Part shown: piece by piece, positions 11,401-19,998 of the stretch
Numbering within the stretch: the first letter of the stretch is position 1
Layout: each line of letters begins with the position of its first letter
Assembly (NCBI GenBank): GCA_011763485.2
Contig: JAANSK020272602.1
Coordinates: 1-21,136 of the forward strand
Source of the DNA: Isoetes engelmannii
Taxonomy: Eukaryota; Streptophyta; Lycopodiopsida; Isoetales; Isoetaceae
Direction: 5' to 3'
DNA: 21,136 nucleotides
Translations under genes and position numbers: made by a program
Notes under the pieces: model-generated
Databases searched by the model: none
What the model was told of the DNA's origin: nothing
What the model saw: only the letters and a program-made list of their open reading frames with translations

Positions 11401-14400
11401 CGAAGACACAAATCCTTCAAAACCCCTATTCCTTATGGAAAATGTGATGACTAAGTTTTCTACACACATGAATGCCTTAGTGGTCGAGAATACTAAGTTA
11501 AAAGAACAGATTCAAGAGATGCTATTGACAAATGATTCGCTCATGAATAATTTAGACCAGAATCACAACCTAGATAAGGAGTTAGACTCCAAGATGCTGG
11601 AGGTTAAAAAGCTTGAAGCACAAAGTGCAGACCTTAAAGAGAGAGCTGGAGAGCTGGAGTGCAAAAATATTTTGCTGGAAAAAGAACTTGATGAGAAATC
11701 TGCCATGATCGGTAGCCTCCAATCTGATATAGCTGAAAAAACTGCCCAGGTTGAGAGCCTACAACTTGTTGCTAAAAGAGTTGATCAAGAGTTGCTTGAT
11801 TCATCCATGGCATGTCAGTCCATGGAGGCACAACTTTCTGAAGTTAAAGAAATCAGAGAAAAGAGGGATTCTACTATGGCAGAGAACGCAAATTTGAGGC
11901 ACCAAATAGAAGTACTATCAGAAAGATGCACTTGCCTTGAGGTGGATCTGGCAGAGAGGAGTCATGCTATGCATATTCTTCAAGCAGAGTTGGACGTCAA
12001 GATCGGTGAGGTCCAGAGTATGCAGAATAGAATTAACCAGGTCGAAAGTCAAAGCAGAGAAGATAGGGATTCTACTATGGCAGATAACGCAAATATGAGG
12101 GACCAACTAGAAGCACTATCAAAAAGATGCAGTTGCCTAGAACTGGATCTGGCGGAGAAGAATCATGCTATGTGTATTCTTCAAGCAGAGTTGGATGCCA
12201 AGACTGGTGAGGTTCAGAACATGCAAACCACCATTAACCAGGTCGAAGCTGATCTAACAGAATCATCAAATGCATTACAAATATTAAAGGATCAGCTCCT
12301 TGACCTGCAGGGTAATACTAATACTGTTGGAGAAGAAAATTTTGAACTAAAAAAACAAGTCGATGAGCTACAGTCACGAAACAGTTATTTGGAGGAAGAG
12401 CTTGATGATAAACAATACGTAATTGATAGCTTGGAAGCAGAACTGCTTGAATTGAACCCGATGTTGGAACAAAAAATTGCTGATTCCCTTAAAGCAATTA
12501 ACCAAGAATTAAATGCCGTTGAAAGAGAAAGAGATCAGCTACATGCAGAATTGGTAGTCGCAAATGAACAACTTGAGATGGTACAAGGCATGGTTGATGA
12601 GAGGGAAGCTGTTGCAGCAGAAGCACGCCATGTAAGTTTGTATATTCAGTAGATTATTCAAAATGAATCAATATTGGGTTGTGCTTATCGCTTCATGATA
12701 TTAGGCTGCCGAGCTCAGCAAAACTCAAGCAGAAGAAAAAGAGGAAGAAACAAAGCTTTTGGAGCGTTCCGTCGAGGAGCTTGAGAGTACGGTAAATGCG
12801 CTCGAAAATCAAGTAAGGAAGGGTGACTTTGGATTTATGGAGGAATGAGCCGTAAAACATTTTCTATTTTGATAGGTGGGAATAGTGAAACGGGAAACTG
12901 AAATGCAACGTCTCTTGAGAGAAGACCTCGAAATGGAAGTGCAGGAATTGAAGCATCAGCTATCAATGGCCCAAGCGCATGCGGAGAATATAAAACAGTT
13001 GGAATCATCTCTAAATGATCTGGGGGAAAAGCAGGAAAGGTCTGAACTTTAATCAATCTAGAAAAATGATAAATATTTTTTCTGGACGAATATGCATGTT
13101 TATACATTCACAAATGTAGGGATTCGGGGAACGAAATGGAGATTCTTCAACTTTTGGATGAAGTGGAAAGGCTACAAACCGAAATCTCGAATAAGGATGC
13201 ACAGGTTGGATATTAGGGGTCTGCCATCTCTTTTTATAACCTGGTTCTTTTCAGTTTCTTATCTGTAAATTGTATTGACAGATCAAGGCCTGCAAGTCCC
13301 ACATTTCTGAACTTGTGGCTGCCTCTGGGCGTCAAGTGTCAGAACATCAGAAGAAGGTAGGCTAGATGCTTCTCTTTTTGTGTTTACTATTCCTGCTTCA
13401 GAGGACTGAAGGGTTAATTACAAGTATGTTTCTTTGGCAGATAAAAGAACTAGAAAGCATGATGGAACAGTTGAAGCCCAGGGTCTCCACTCCTAACCAG
13501 AAATCCGAGAAATCTGGGGGCAAATCAAAGGGATCTGGGTCGCCCTTCAGCTGTATGCGTCTAGGCATGTCGCAACAAATAGGCTCTGAGATTGAAGAGG
13601 AGCTCCTAGCAAATAAACGTCGCATTGAAGAGCTTGAAGCCATAGCTTCGGCTCGCCAAAAGGAGGCAAGGAGCTTCTATTTTGCCGTCCTTTGCTAATG
13701 AGTTACACTTAACATTGCGATTCTACAGGTTTTTATGCTGAATGCAAGGTTAGCTGAAGCAGAAAGCATGACTCATGATGTTGTTCGCGACCTTCTCGGA
13801 GTTAAGACAGATATAACTAACTATGTGGTATGAAATTTCTTTTCATGCAACTCCAAGAAGATTACAGTATGTAATTATTGGTTGGGATCCAGGCCTTGTT
13901 AGGAGAGAAGCATTCTGATTCTAAAGAAGATGAAGATTTCAAAAACAAGGTTGGTAACAACAATTAAGTTTGTCACTTTGAGTGGTATCAATTTCGTAAT
14001 CAGGATCTATATTTTGTTCAGGCTGAAGTTCAGAAGCTACGCAAACAGCTTAATGACTTCATTGCAGAAAGAGAAAGGTATTTGCCTACTTCATTCATCA
14101 TATCTAGACTGCCATCAAAGGATGGTTCTTTTGATCATCGTTCATTTCTGCAGCTGGTTGGAGGAGATAAACAAGAGACAGGCTGATATGATAGCTGCAC
14201 GAATGGCTGCAGAAAAGGTGCGTGTCCGGGATCAGATGCTCACAGAGGAGAATGAGAAGCTAAAGGCTGAGTGTGCTGCTCAAAAGAAGCATGTACATGA
14301 CCTCGAAGAGGAAGTAAAAAAACTTTCTGGACAACAAAACCTTCAACAACGTATACATCATCATGCTAAAATTAAGGTGCGTTTTTCTGATGAGCACCAT

Positions 14401-15102
14401 TGGTTTGGAAAACGAGCTTTTGTGCAATAAAAGTTTATTGTGCAGGATGAGAACAACACATTAAAAGTGAAGAATGAGGATCTCAGTGCCAGACTGAGAA
14501 GAACAGAGCTACTATTAGGACGAGTAAACGATGAGTTGGCAAGATATAGGACTGCTGAAGGCAAGACACCTTATCTAAACATTGATGAAGAACAGCAGCT
14601 CAAAGGAAAATTACAGGTAACTCTTTGAATGTTCTTGTATTGAGTTGCAATATATTGTTGCTGATGTTGTTAACTTACACAGGAGGCCGAGAATGATCGT
14701 CTACAAATGGCTCAAAAGCTCATTAAACTATGTACAAGCATCATGCAGGTTTGTCTTTTGATTATTGGAGGCTGTGAATATGGTAATTTGGCAGTATCAC
14801 AATGTTGGATGTGCACTTGGCAGGCAGCGGGAATCAACAAATTTGAAGCTGAGGCAGACCCCTCAGCTGCATTTGATGCCTTAAAGGAACTTGAGATGCG
14901 ATTAGTGTCAACAAAACAAGAATTGGAGGATTTGAAGTTAAAGGTAAAAGATGTCACGATCACCTTTGTTTTCTGATTTGGTCATTTCAAATGCTGACCT
15001 ATGCTTGTCATACAGTCAAGGTTAGCAGGAGAAAAGAGAAGACTTAGCGAACTGAAAACATCCCAATCACCAATGAGAAGCATAAATTTTGCAGCTGCTT
15101 GA
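4544..15102 (+). CDS. POK2: POK-type kinesin-12 (phragmoplast orienting kinesin), 38 coding exons
   Basis: A microtubule motor of plant cytokinesis. POK proteins hydrolyse ATP on microtubules, sit at the phragmoplast midzone and the cortical division site, and guide the cell plate to the pre-selected site. The 38 exons listed in the next six entries splice in frame to 2,511 residues. The order is N-terminal extension, motor, neck, kinesin-12 hallmark, very long coiled coil and conserved tail. Arabidopsis POK1 and POK2 are about 2,070 and 2,770 residues, against about 1,300 for PAKRP1-type kinesin-12, so length and motor sequence ([32 protein letters not shown]) point to POK. POK2 rather than POK1 is a guess. 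ATG 4544 is the first in-frame ATG; ATG 4553 (residue 4) has a better -3 base and is the alternative. All introns are GT-AG except the one after exon 30. No frameshift or premature stop was found, so the gene looks functional. Confidence 0.95.
5620..7575 (+). other. POK exons 2-13: kinesin motor domain and neck start, residues 291-651
   Basis: Exons: 5620-5775, 5854-5937, 6006-6125, 6190-6303, 6442-6534, 6615-6704, 6771-6841, 6930-7004, 7076-7163, 7241-7293, 7364-7436, 7510-7575. All key motor motifs are present. The P-loop GQTGSGKT (residues 369-376) is split across exons 3 and 4. Switch I is NRESSRSH (492-499), switch II is DLAGSE (527-532), and the microtubule-binding helix region is INKSLSTLG (550-558). 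[20 protein letters not shown] and [14 protein letters not shown] close the domain. Introns are 64-206 nt. Nothing catalytic is missing, so an active ATPase is expected. Confidence 0.95.
7664..9069 (+). other. POK exons 14-21: neck, kinesin-12 hallmark and first coiled coil, residues 652-926
   Basis: Exons: 7664-7810, 7890-7994, 8075-8310, 8383-8452, 8558-8599, 8669-8731, 8805-8884, 8988-9069. Exon 16 holds the segment [20 protein letters not shown] (residues 792-811), which is strongly conserved across plant kinesin-12 proteins. Exon 17 ([14 protein letters not shown]) and exon 19 ([15 protein letters not shown]) continue the conserved stalk start. Several exons are very short (42-82 nt). 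Beyond exon 18 the translation is mostly heptad-like coiled coil. Confidence 0.9.
10059..10268 (+). repeat. Stalk module copy A (end of exon 22)
   Basis: Seventy residues from [20 protein letters not shown] to the exon end (VSQ). It aligns without large gaps to copies B and C, and the start of the following intron (GTTTGTTATAGACACATA) is identical to that after copy B. Confidence 0.9.
10373..10576 (+). repeat. Stalk module copy B (exon 23)
   Basis: Sixty-eight residues from [20 protein letters not shown], preceded by RDVKT from the exon start. It differs from copy A near the end, where a short stretch is rearranged ([12 protein letters not shown]). It is the most diverged of the three at its C-terminal end. 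Confidence 0.9.
10663..10875 (+). repeat. Stalk module copy C (exon 24)
   Basis: Seventy-one residues from [20 protein letters not shown], preceded by NDAKR. The C-terminal end ([12 protein letters not shown]) is closer to copy A ([11 protein letters not shown]) than to copy B. Confidence 0.9.
10985..12631 (+). other. POK exon 25: large coiled-coil exon, residues 1452-2000
   Basis: One 1,647-nt exon of 549 residues, starting at CCAG/AATGATG and ending CAT/GTAAGT. It is nearly all heptad-like coiled coil with one less helical stretch around residues 1540-1610 that contains [15 protein letters not shown] 67-residue tandem repeat (RDSTMA-NAN) occupies 11864-12250. The exon is typical of the long POK stalk; partner binding by this part cannot be read from sequence. 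Confidence 0.9.
11864..12250 (+). repeat. 67-residue tandem repeat inside exon 25
   Basis: Two copies with a period of 201 nt (67 codons) start at 11864 and 12065. Both begin RDSTMA-NAN, continue with a [20 protein letters not shown] block, ILQAELD and end near INQVE. The DNA is also similar, so this is an internal duplication that kept the coiled-coil register roughly intact. Confidence 0.9.
12705..15102 (+). other. POK exons 26-38: distal stalk and conserved C-terminal region, residues 2001-2511
   Basis: Exons: 12705-12812, 12876-13039, 13120-13204, 13282-13356, 13441-13665, 13729-13827, 13893-13949, 14022-14077, 14154-14376, 14446-14616, 14683-14748, 14824-14943, 15016-15102. Exon 30 has a Gly/Ser/Lys-rich hinge followed by [10 protein letters not shown]. 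Exon 31 carries [16 protein letters not shown] and exon 34 carries [20 protein letters not shown]. These blocks are conserved at the C-terminal end of POK-type kinesin-12. In Arabidopsis the C-terminal part of POK1 targets the cortical division site. The protein ends [10 protein letters not shown] with TGA at 15100-15102. The donor after exon 30 is GC rather than GT. Confidence 0.9.
13666..13728 (+). other. GC-AG intron between POK exons 30 and 31
   Basis: The conserved protein runs [21 protein letters not shown]. The junction needs a donor right after GAG at 13665, and the intron there begins GCAAGG, which matches the consensus of GC donors (AG/GCAAGT). The acceptor TTCTACAG is normal. No GT nearby keeps the conserved residues. 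Reading through would add ten residues ([10 protein letters not shown]) and stop at about 13698. Confidence 0.85.
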
Positions 15103-15663
15103 AACTCAGGGAATTCCGTTTCTGCAGGCATCCACAAATCCAAACCAAGAGGAATGTAGTTCTGTAACATATTGAAGAGCCATCGGAATGTAAATATGCG
15201 TTGCTAGAGAGCTTCCTTCTGTCTGAGATGCGTTGGAATGGACACACCGGATTCCATTTTGTGCTTCATCAACCTCGATGAAGAAAAACAACTCTCATGT
15301 AAGGCGCTACTTGAAGCCCCCATATATGATCATGTAATTACACAAATTAAAATGATCAGGCGTCTATACAAGTTTGTCCATTTCTAAGCTTCCAAACATT
15401 TGATTTGCTCATGCATTGTAATTAACAAACAATAAATGCAAGAAGTCACTAGGAAAAAAGGTCACTTGCATGCATGTTTTTCAACTCATGTAACACAAGC
15501 ATCCAAGTCATAGAGCACAAATGATCTAAACATGTCCTTTTTGAGTATTAACTTTCTAAAAGTTCAAAGCCATTCGTGTTGAAAATGATTAAAAACACTG
15601 TTTCAAAGAAATACTGATAGGTGTTCGTTGCAGATAGAACGTATACGCTCCCGGTTTGCTTAG
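15103..15663 (+). other. 3' flank and probable 3' UTR of the POK gene
   Basis: No coding signal. The short minus-strand frames at 14982-15291 do not look like protein. The 3' UTR should lie in the first few hundred bases; the only canonical AATAAA is at 15431. The end of the transcript cannot be fixed without RNA data. Confidence 0.5.
15431..15436 (+). terminator. Candidate poly(A) signal AATAAA
   Basis: A canonical hexamer about 330 bp after the POK stop codon. Plant poly(A) signals are degenerate, so a nearer non-canonical site is equally possible. Confidence 0.3.
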
Positions 15664-15831
15664 CTGATATCTAAAAGACTCAAATTCAATAGAAAACGAA
15701 TGAAATGTCAATCAAGAAATCCTCAGGTTCAGAACAAAATCGATCTGATATCTAAAAAACTCTTCAATAGAAAACGAATGAAATGTCAATCAAGAAATGC
15801 TCAGGTTCAGAACAAACAGAACAAAATCGAT
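15664..15831 (+). repeat. Tandem duplication of about 81/87 bp
   Basis: Unit 1 (15664-15744) and unit 2 (15745-15831) both start CTGATATCTAAAA and end AACAAAATCGAT. They share a long identical core around CGAATGAAATGTCAATCAAG. Unit 2 has an extra AACAG-like insertion near its end and lost a few bases early on. The duplication covers the start of the exon-like fragment that follows. Confidence 0.9.
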
Positions 15832-16077
15832 TACGTATTTTGGAAGTCCTTAAAAATCTAGATGAAGGTCAGACATCAGGGGATGCTATGCACGCTGTTA
15901 GAATACAAGGCTTAGAGGACTCCTTTAAGGATTATGCTCAAATAGTCTCTTGGAATGCAGATATCATTCACAAGCTTCACCAATTAAAGAAGCAAAAAAC
16001 ATCTCGAGGCAAGGGCCTCCATGCAGATGCAAAGTCTAGAGCAGCATATTACTGAGCTTCAAGCGCTAAATGTATAG
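15783..16077 (+). pseudogene. Unrecognised exon-like fragment, frameshifted
   Basis: An ATG-initiated frame of 90 codons (MSIKKCSGSEQTEQNRLRIL...) reads like real protein: hydrophilic, with helical stretches such as LEDSFKDYAQIV and ADIIHKLHQLKKQ. It stops at 16055. In another frame the protein-like sequence continues as MQSLEQHITELQALNV to a TAG at 16075-16077, then a further short stretch (QSMDTCLDK). This suggests one frameshift near 16015-16025 and added stops, so a dead exon or captured gene fragment. I do not recognise the family, and no splice-linked partners were found nearby. Confidence 0.4.
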
Positions 16078-16192
16078 CAATCCATGGATACTTGTTTAGA
16101 CAAGTAATAGCATGAAGAAAGTAACAAAGACACCAAAGAGATGCAATTTGACGTGTACACACCAGGGTGAAGATTTTGAATCCTAACTAGTA

Positions 16193-16207
16193 ATGCACTT
16201 AGTGCAT
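16193..16207. repeat. Perfect 7-bp inverted repeat (ATGCACT/AGTGCAT)
   Basis: Seven-base arms around a single T. Such a short hairpin occurs by chance fairly often; it is recorded only because it lies beside the microsatellite and the end of the exon-like fragment. Confidence 0.5.
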
Positions 16208-16219
16208 CTTAAAATATTC

Positions 16220-16237
16220 TTCCTTCCTTCCTTCCTT
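16220..16237 (+). repeat. (TTCC)4 microsatellite
   Basis: Four TTCC units plus TT. A simple-sequence repeat likely to vary in length between individuals. Confidence 0.9.
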
Positions 16238-17542
16238 AATAATTAGACCAAAGGACTCTTGATGTCCGTTTTGTTGATTAACTTATGACACTACAATTCT
16301 CCAAATTGCTAATGAAAATTTCACTTTTTAAATACCAATTGTTCCATTCCTATATCATGATATAAGAATGCTATACTATATTTTCTTTGAATCAAACCTT
16401 CTTGACAATATAAACTTTAATTTTGTAATGAAATTACAGATTATATGCAAAATTTGAATATTAGCACCAACTTCATTAGGCTTGATGGGTGGTGGAGGGT
16501 GGCATTTGGCACATTATATCATCAAGCAACTTATGTATGCTGTTGTTGTTTCGGTTATGGCACATAGAGCTGGTAGTATGCAATAACAACACACTTTCTA
16601 TAAGAACTTATTGTATGGCTTGTCTACGAAGAAGCTTGTAACTATTGCAACAAGAGGCGAGATTGTGTGAATTCGCCATACACTTCTGAAATGTCCTACT
16701 ATTGTGAAGATCAGGAACTGTTATCTGGCTTTATTTTTCCAAGTCTTCTTGGCAAGTATCTACATTTGATCTGCAGTTGTGTGTCATTGAATAATAAATC
16801 ATCATGAACAAAATGTAATAATTAGCCAAACAATGGAAACATTCAGCTTCTACTTCAAAGAGAGAAATCAAGCATCTAGTGGTGGCATTACAAAAAGCCT
16901 TAGTTCTCGAATGTTGAACCAGCTACAAGCTTAGTCTCTGATATAAAAGGAGGTGACCTCAGCAGCATGTAAACCTTAGTAAGAAGCTAAATTTTGAGAT
17001 GTTGAATCTTCTACAATCTGAGGGCACTAATTTTTGTTTCCTAGCAATGGATGCCCAAACTAATGGCGCAAAGCAACCGTTGTCCAACAATTAAAGTCTT
17101 TTCTTTAATAACAAAGAGCAACCATTGCCCAAGTTGCATGACAAGCTGCAAATGTACTTTGCCTATGTGACAAAAAGCACAGAAAAGAACCGAGCTTTTA
17201 CACCATGCCGCTTTCAGCGGAATATGGTTCCATGATGTCTACAGCCATCAATCGGAAGCGAAAGCTGCTTTAAAGGCTGAGGCCCTTCAAGTGTGATAAT
17301 AAGAACCATCCAACTCTATATTTGTGTATCACTTAATGGGTGTATCACTTAATTTGTTTTTGGATCATTGGATCCTAGAATATGCCAAGCATTATGCCAA
17401 ATCAAGAGCCCACGATTTTACACATCAGCCCCCTGTATTCTAACACGCTCCCCTAAGGATATGAAATACATGGAAAACGAACAGATACCAATAGTCTTGC
17501 AAAACGAGCCCCAGGCTCTGTTACACAGCCATGAATACGTAT
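16238..17542. other. Intergenic DNA, no gene recognised
   Basis: About 1.3 kb of AT-rich sequence with no open frame over 70 codons and no RNA gene or transposon ends that I can support. The end of it becomes less AT-rich toward the C-rich block. Confidence 0.55.
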
Positions 17543-17935
17543 TTTGGGGCCCCATCTCGCTGGATCCTGCATGAAATGCTGTTCCCCTTGCAGCAAAAAA
17601 ACCCCGCATCCAAAAAACCCTGGATTTCAGAGCCATGCTCTGCCAGATCTACTCGTGCCCGCCTGCAAGTCCAACTCCTCGCTGCTCCTCGCTATGTCCT
17701 GCCCCTGCTCACCCCCATCTCGCTCCTCGCTCTGTGCTGCCTGGCAGCACCTCTGTCCGCCCGCCATACCCACGCAAGAAGAAGAACAGACGGAGGCTAT
17801 GTTTAGCAGGCAACGTGCGCACACGCCGCTTCTATTAGCGCACCATGCAAACTCAGGAAAAAAAAATGCCCTCTTCCCCCAAAATAGCCCCACCATTACA
17901 AAAACCTTACCCCCCACCTAATTTGGGGCCCCATC
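17543..17935. repeat. C-rich block bracketed by a 14-bp direct repeat
   Basis: TTTGGGGCCCCATC occurs at 17543-17556 and again at 17922-17935. Between them lies about 365 bp of unusually C-rich DNA with CTCGCTGCTCCTCGCT-like low-complexity runs. Overlapping frames are open on both strands, as expected of stop-poor C-rich DNA, and none looks like a protein. The direct repeat could be a target duplication around an insertion, but no terminal inverted repeats or poly(A) tail were seen, and GGGGCCCC is itself a palindrome. Confidence 0.4.
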
Positions 17936-18506
17936 ATTGCATGGTTTCTTTGAATCACATCAATGCCATATGACTGCGCCTATACAATCTTATTATTTCA
18001 ACACCTATTTCTTCTTTGTAGACATTAGAAAAACGAGACTGACTGAATCCTTTGCACAACAAAGATGGCAACATTTTATCGTGAACATATATTCGGGTAG
18101 TCATATTTATAATTTCCAATGTTAAAGAAAGCTTCAAGATTTCCAATGTTAAAGATGGATCAAAAGCTTCAAATGATTAGTGACCCCAAATGGTTTGTGA
18201 GGTTGCAATACATATCAACAATTGTACTTAGTGAAGAATGAAATATGCTTTTATATGATGATCTTTGGGCTAATGAAAAAACTAAACCTGCAGTACCTGT
18301 TGCATGGTTTGTTTGTGTACATATATACACAATGATGTTGAGAATGCTGCAATTAGCTGTCTGACATTAGTGATAATGTGTATATGCAGAGATATATAAG
18401 ATAATTTAGAATACATGAAGTCCATCGTTTGTCTCTATAGCATACAGGAGCAAGAGTATCTCGTTTTGTCTCATAAGAATCCTCCAATACAATGACTACT
18501 CTATAT
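17936..18506. other. Intergenic DNA with one short tandem duplication
   Basis: AT-rich, no gene. At 18112-18128 and 18139-18155 the sequence ATTTCCAATGTTAAAGA is repeated with a 27-bp period, a small local duplication. Nothing else supportable. Confidence 0.6.
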
Positions 18507-18910
18507 TAAATTGCAATTAATGTAGCAACGAGCTCTCTCGGACGGATCTTGCATTTTTTTGGACATGTTCGAAGCAGGATCATTGGATGAAGGATCTGAC
18601 GACCGAATAGGTGAACTGAGCTCCAAGTGGGTGGCCATTCGCGTACACTTCCATGAGGAGCGATAGCAGGAAAGGCTGCCTCAGGAACTTTTTTGGAGCC
18701 CGTCTCTTGGAGTATGTATGGCCTCTACCCTCCCTTGAGGCATCCACGCAAAGTCTCGGCCTTGTTCGAATTAGGGAAGGGTGCCGTCCAACAACATGCA
18801 GCGAGCACGAGTGTAGTCGAGACCTTCTCCCCATCAAACTGAAAGAGCGAGTTACCTTCAACATCCCCCACTGTATGTGCCTATGCAAACAACTTTTCAA
18901 TCTTGTCATC
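18507..18910 (-). pseudogene. Possible decayed exon on the minus strand
   Basis: On the minus strand a good acceptor (CTTATTTCACAG, ending at 18911) is followed by about 134 codons with only two in-frame TAGs. Protein-like pieces include AHTVGDVEGNSLFQFDGEK and ETGSKKVPEAAFPAIAPHGS. The block is richer in GC than its flanks. Two other frames here are also open for over 85 codons, so chance is a real alternative. I do not recognise the protein. Confidence 0.2.
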
Positions 18911-19384
18911 CTGTGAAATAAGATTATACCAAATTCATTACTAGCAAGATAATAAAAATATTAGAGCTTCTGATATAGGAAACACTAACCATTTAGATCT
19001 TAAATGAATGACACTTCCCATGCTAGCCTAATATTTGATTTATTTGTCTAACCATCAGTGGCCAGCCTAATCAAAATTTTATGATCTAAACCTTATCCAG
19101 AAATACTGAAACTTTTTTCATACACTAGAGATGACTTAACAATCCAACTGATAATCAATCAAAATTTAACTTTATATTATGCATTAATTAGGAATTTATG
19201 AAGCATAAATGAAAAAAATAAATCTATCCTAGAATGTTCCAGTATCTCTGTGCAGATCTTCTATTTGTTGCAGTTTGGTCTCTTCTTCATACTTTACCGC
19301 CTAGTTTGTTTTAAGGTCAGCCTTTCCTTTCTCCACCATAAATCATAATGTACCCATTTGTTTCTCGCATTAAGTTGTGAATCT

Positions 19385-19456
19385 TAGCAATTGCCCAGAC
19401 TAGATTACTTGCATTAGAATTAGCAGTTGTCTAGAATACATTACTTGCATTACAAG
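19385..19456 (+). repeat. Diverged 36-bp tandem duplication
   Basis: Units 19385-19420 and 19421-19456 both begin TAGCA and share TTACTTGCATTA near the end, with scattered substitutions between. An old local duplication. Confidence 0.7.
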
Positions 19457-19494
19457 AAGTCACTGCTTTTTCACTGGATCATATTGGAGAGGTT

Positions 19495-19565
19495 GCATAA
19501 AACTAATGGTGTTCAGAGGCCTTGTTTAAAGCTTCAGGTTTCCAGAGCCTTAACACCATTTTATG
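19495..19565. repeat. Imperfect inverted repeat, about 70 nt hairpin
   Basis: The left arm (19495-19522) and right arm (19544-19565) pair imperfectly. The perfect core is AATGGTGTT (19505-19513) with AACACCATT (19552-19560), and the flanking CATAAAA/TTTTATG and AGAGGC/AGAGCCT also partly match. It could be a small decayed foldback element. Confidence 0.5.
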
Positions 19566-19998
19566 AAACCTTGGAAGTGTGAGAACTGCAATTGTGAGCT
19601 TCACAGTTGATTGAATTTACTTGCTTGATGTATCACGAACCTTATTTTTTAGGTAATTTGCCAATTGGTTCTTTGATCATATTCTTCGAAGTTTGCTCCA
19701 TCATGGGCTGAACTGAATGTTGTGCTTTCGAATGCTTGATTTAAATATCCATTTTAGCAAGTAATGATCAATTTGCTTTCAAATCACTCATATTTATTTC
19801 TGCTTTCTATGAGTTTCTTATTCCCCCCCCCTTTTTTTTTTCTAGAAGACGTTGTAAACCGTGGGTTCAACACCCATATCATAGTATTCATGTCTCATTG
19901 CTAAAAACTTTTGTATCATTTATGTCTAGTGTTTTTCTTAACATTCTGAGTTAAACTATCATGATCAATTGAAATTGCTTTTATGTTTTGGCAATAAT

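Larger units (their letters stand above)
18917..19998. other. Intergenic DNA with small repeats
   Basis: AT-rich sequence with no gene. It contains the 36-bp tandem duplication, the inverted repeat listed below, and a C9T10 tract at 19823-19841. No transposon family was recognised. Confidence 0.55.

Noticed and set aside
10850-12652. A continuous 600-codon frame running through the intron before exon 25
   Set aside because: The frame is open by chance across the 109-nt intron, but exon 24 joins exon 25 cleanly at consensus splice sites, and the extra residues do not look like coiled coil.
17418-17921. Several overlapping open frames on both strands in the C-rich block
   Set aside because: C-rich DNA is stop-poor in all frames. 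None of the translations looks like a folded protein, and none has splice-linked partners.
19861-19877. A tRNA T-arm or B-box lookalike (GTGGGTTCAACACCCAT)
   Set aside because: The five-base stem and TTCAA loop fit a T arm, but no D arm, anticodon arm or acceptor stem could be placed upstream, where a C9T10 tract lies. Probably chance.
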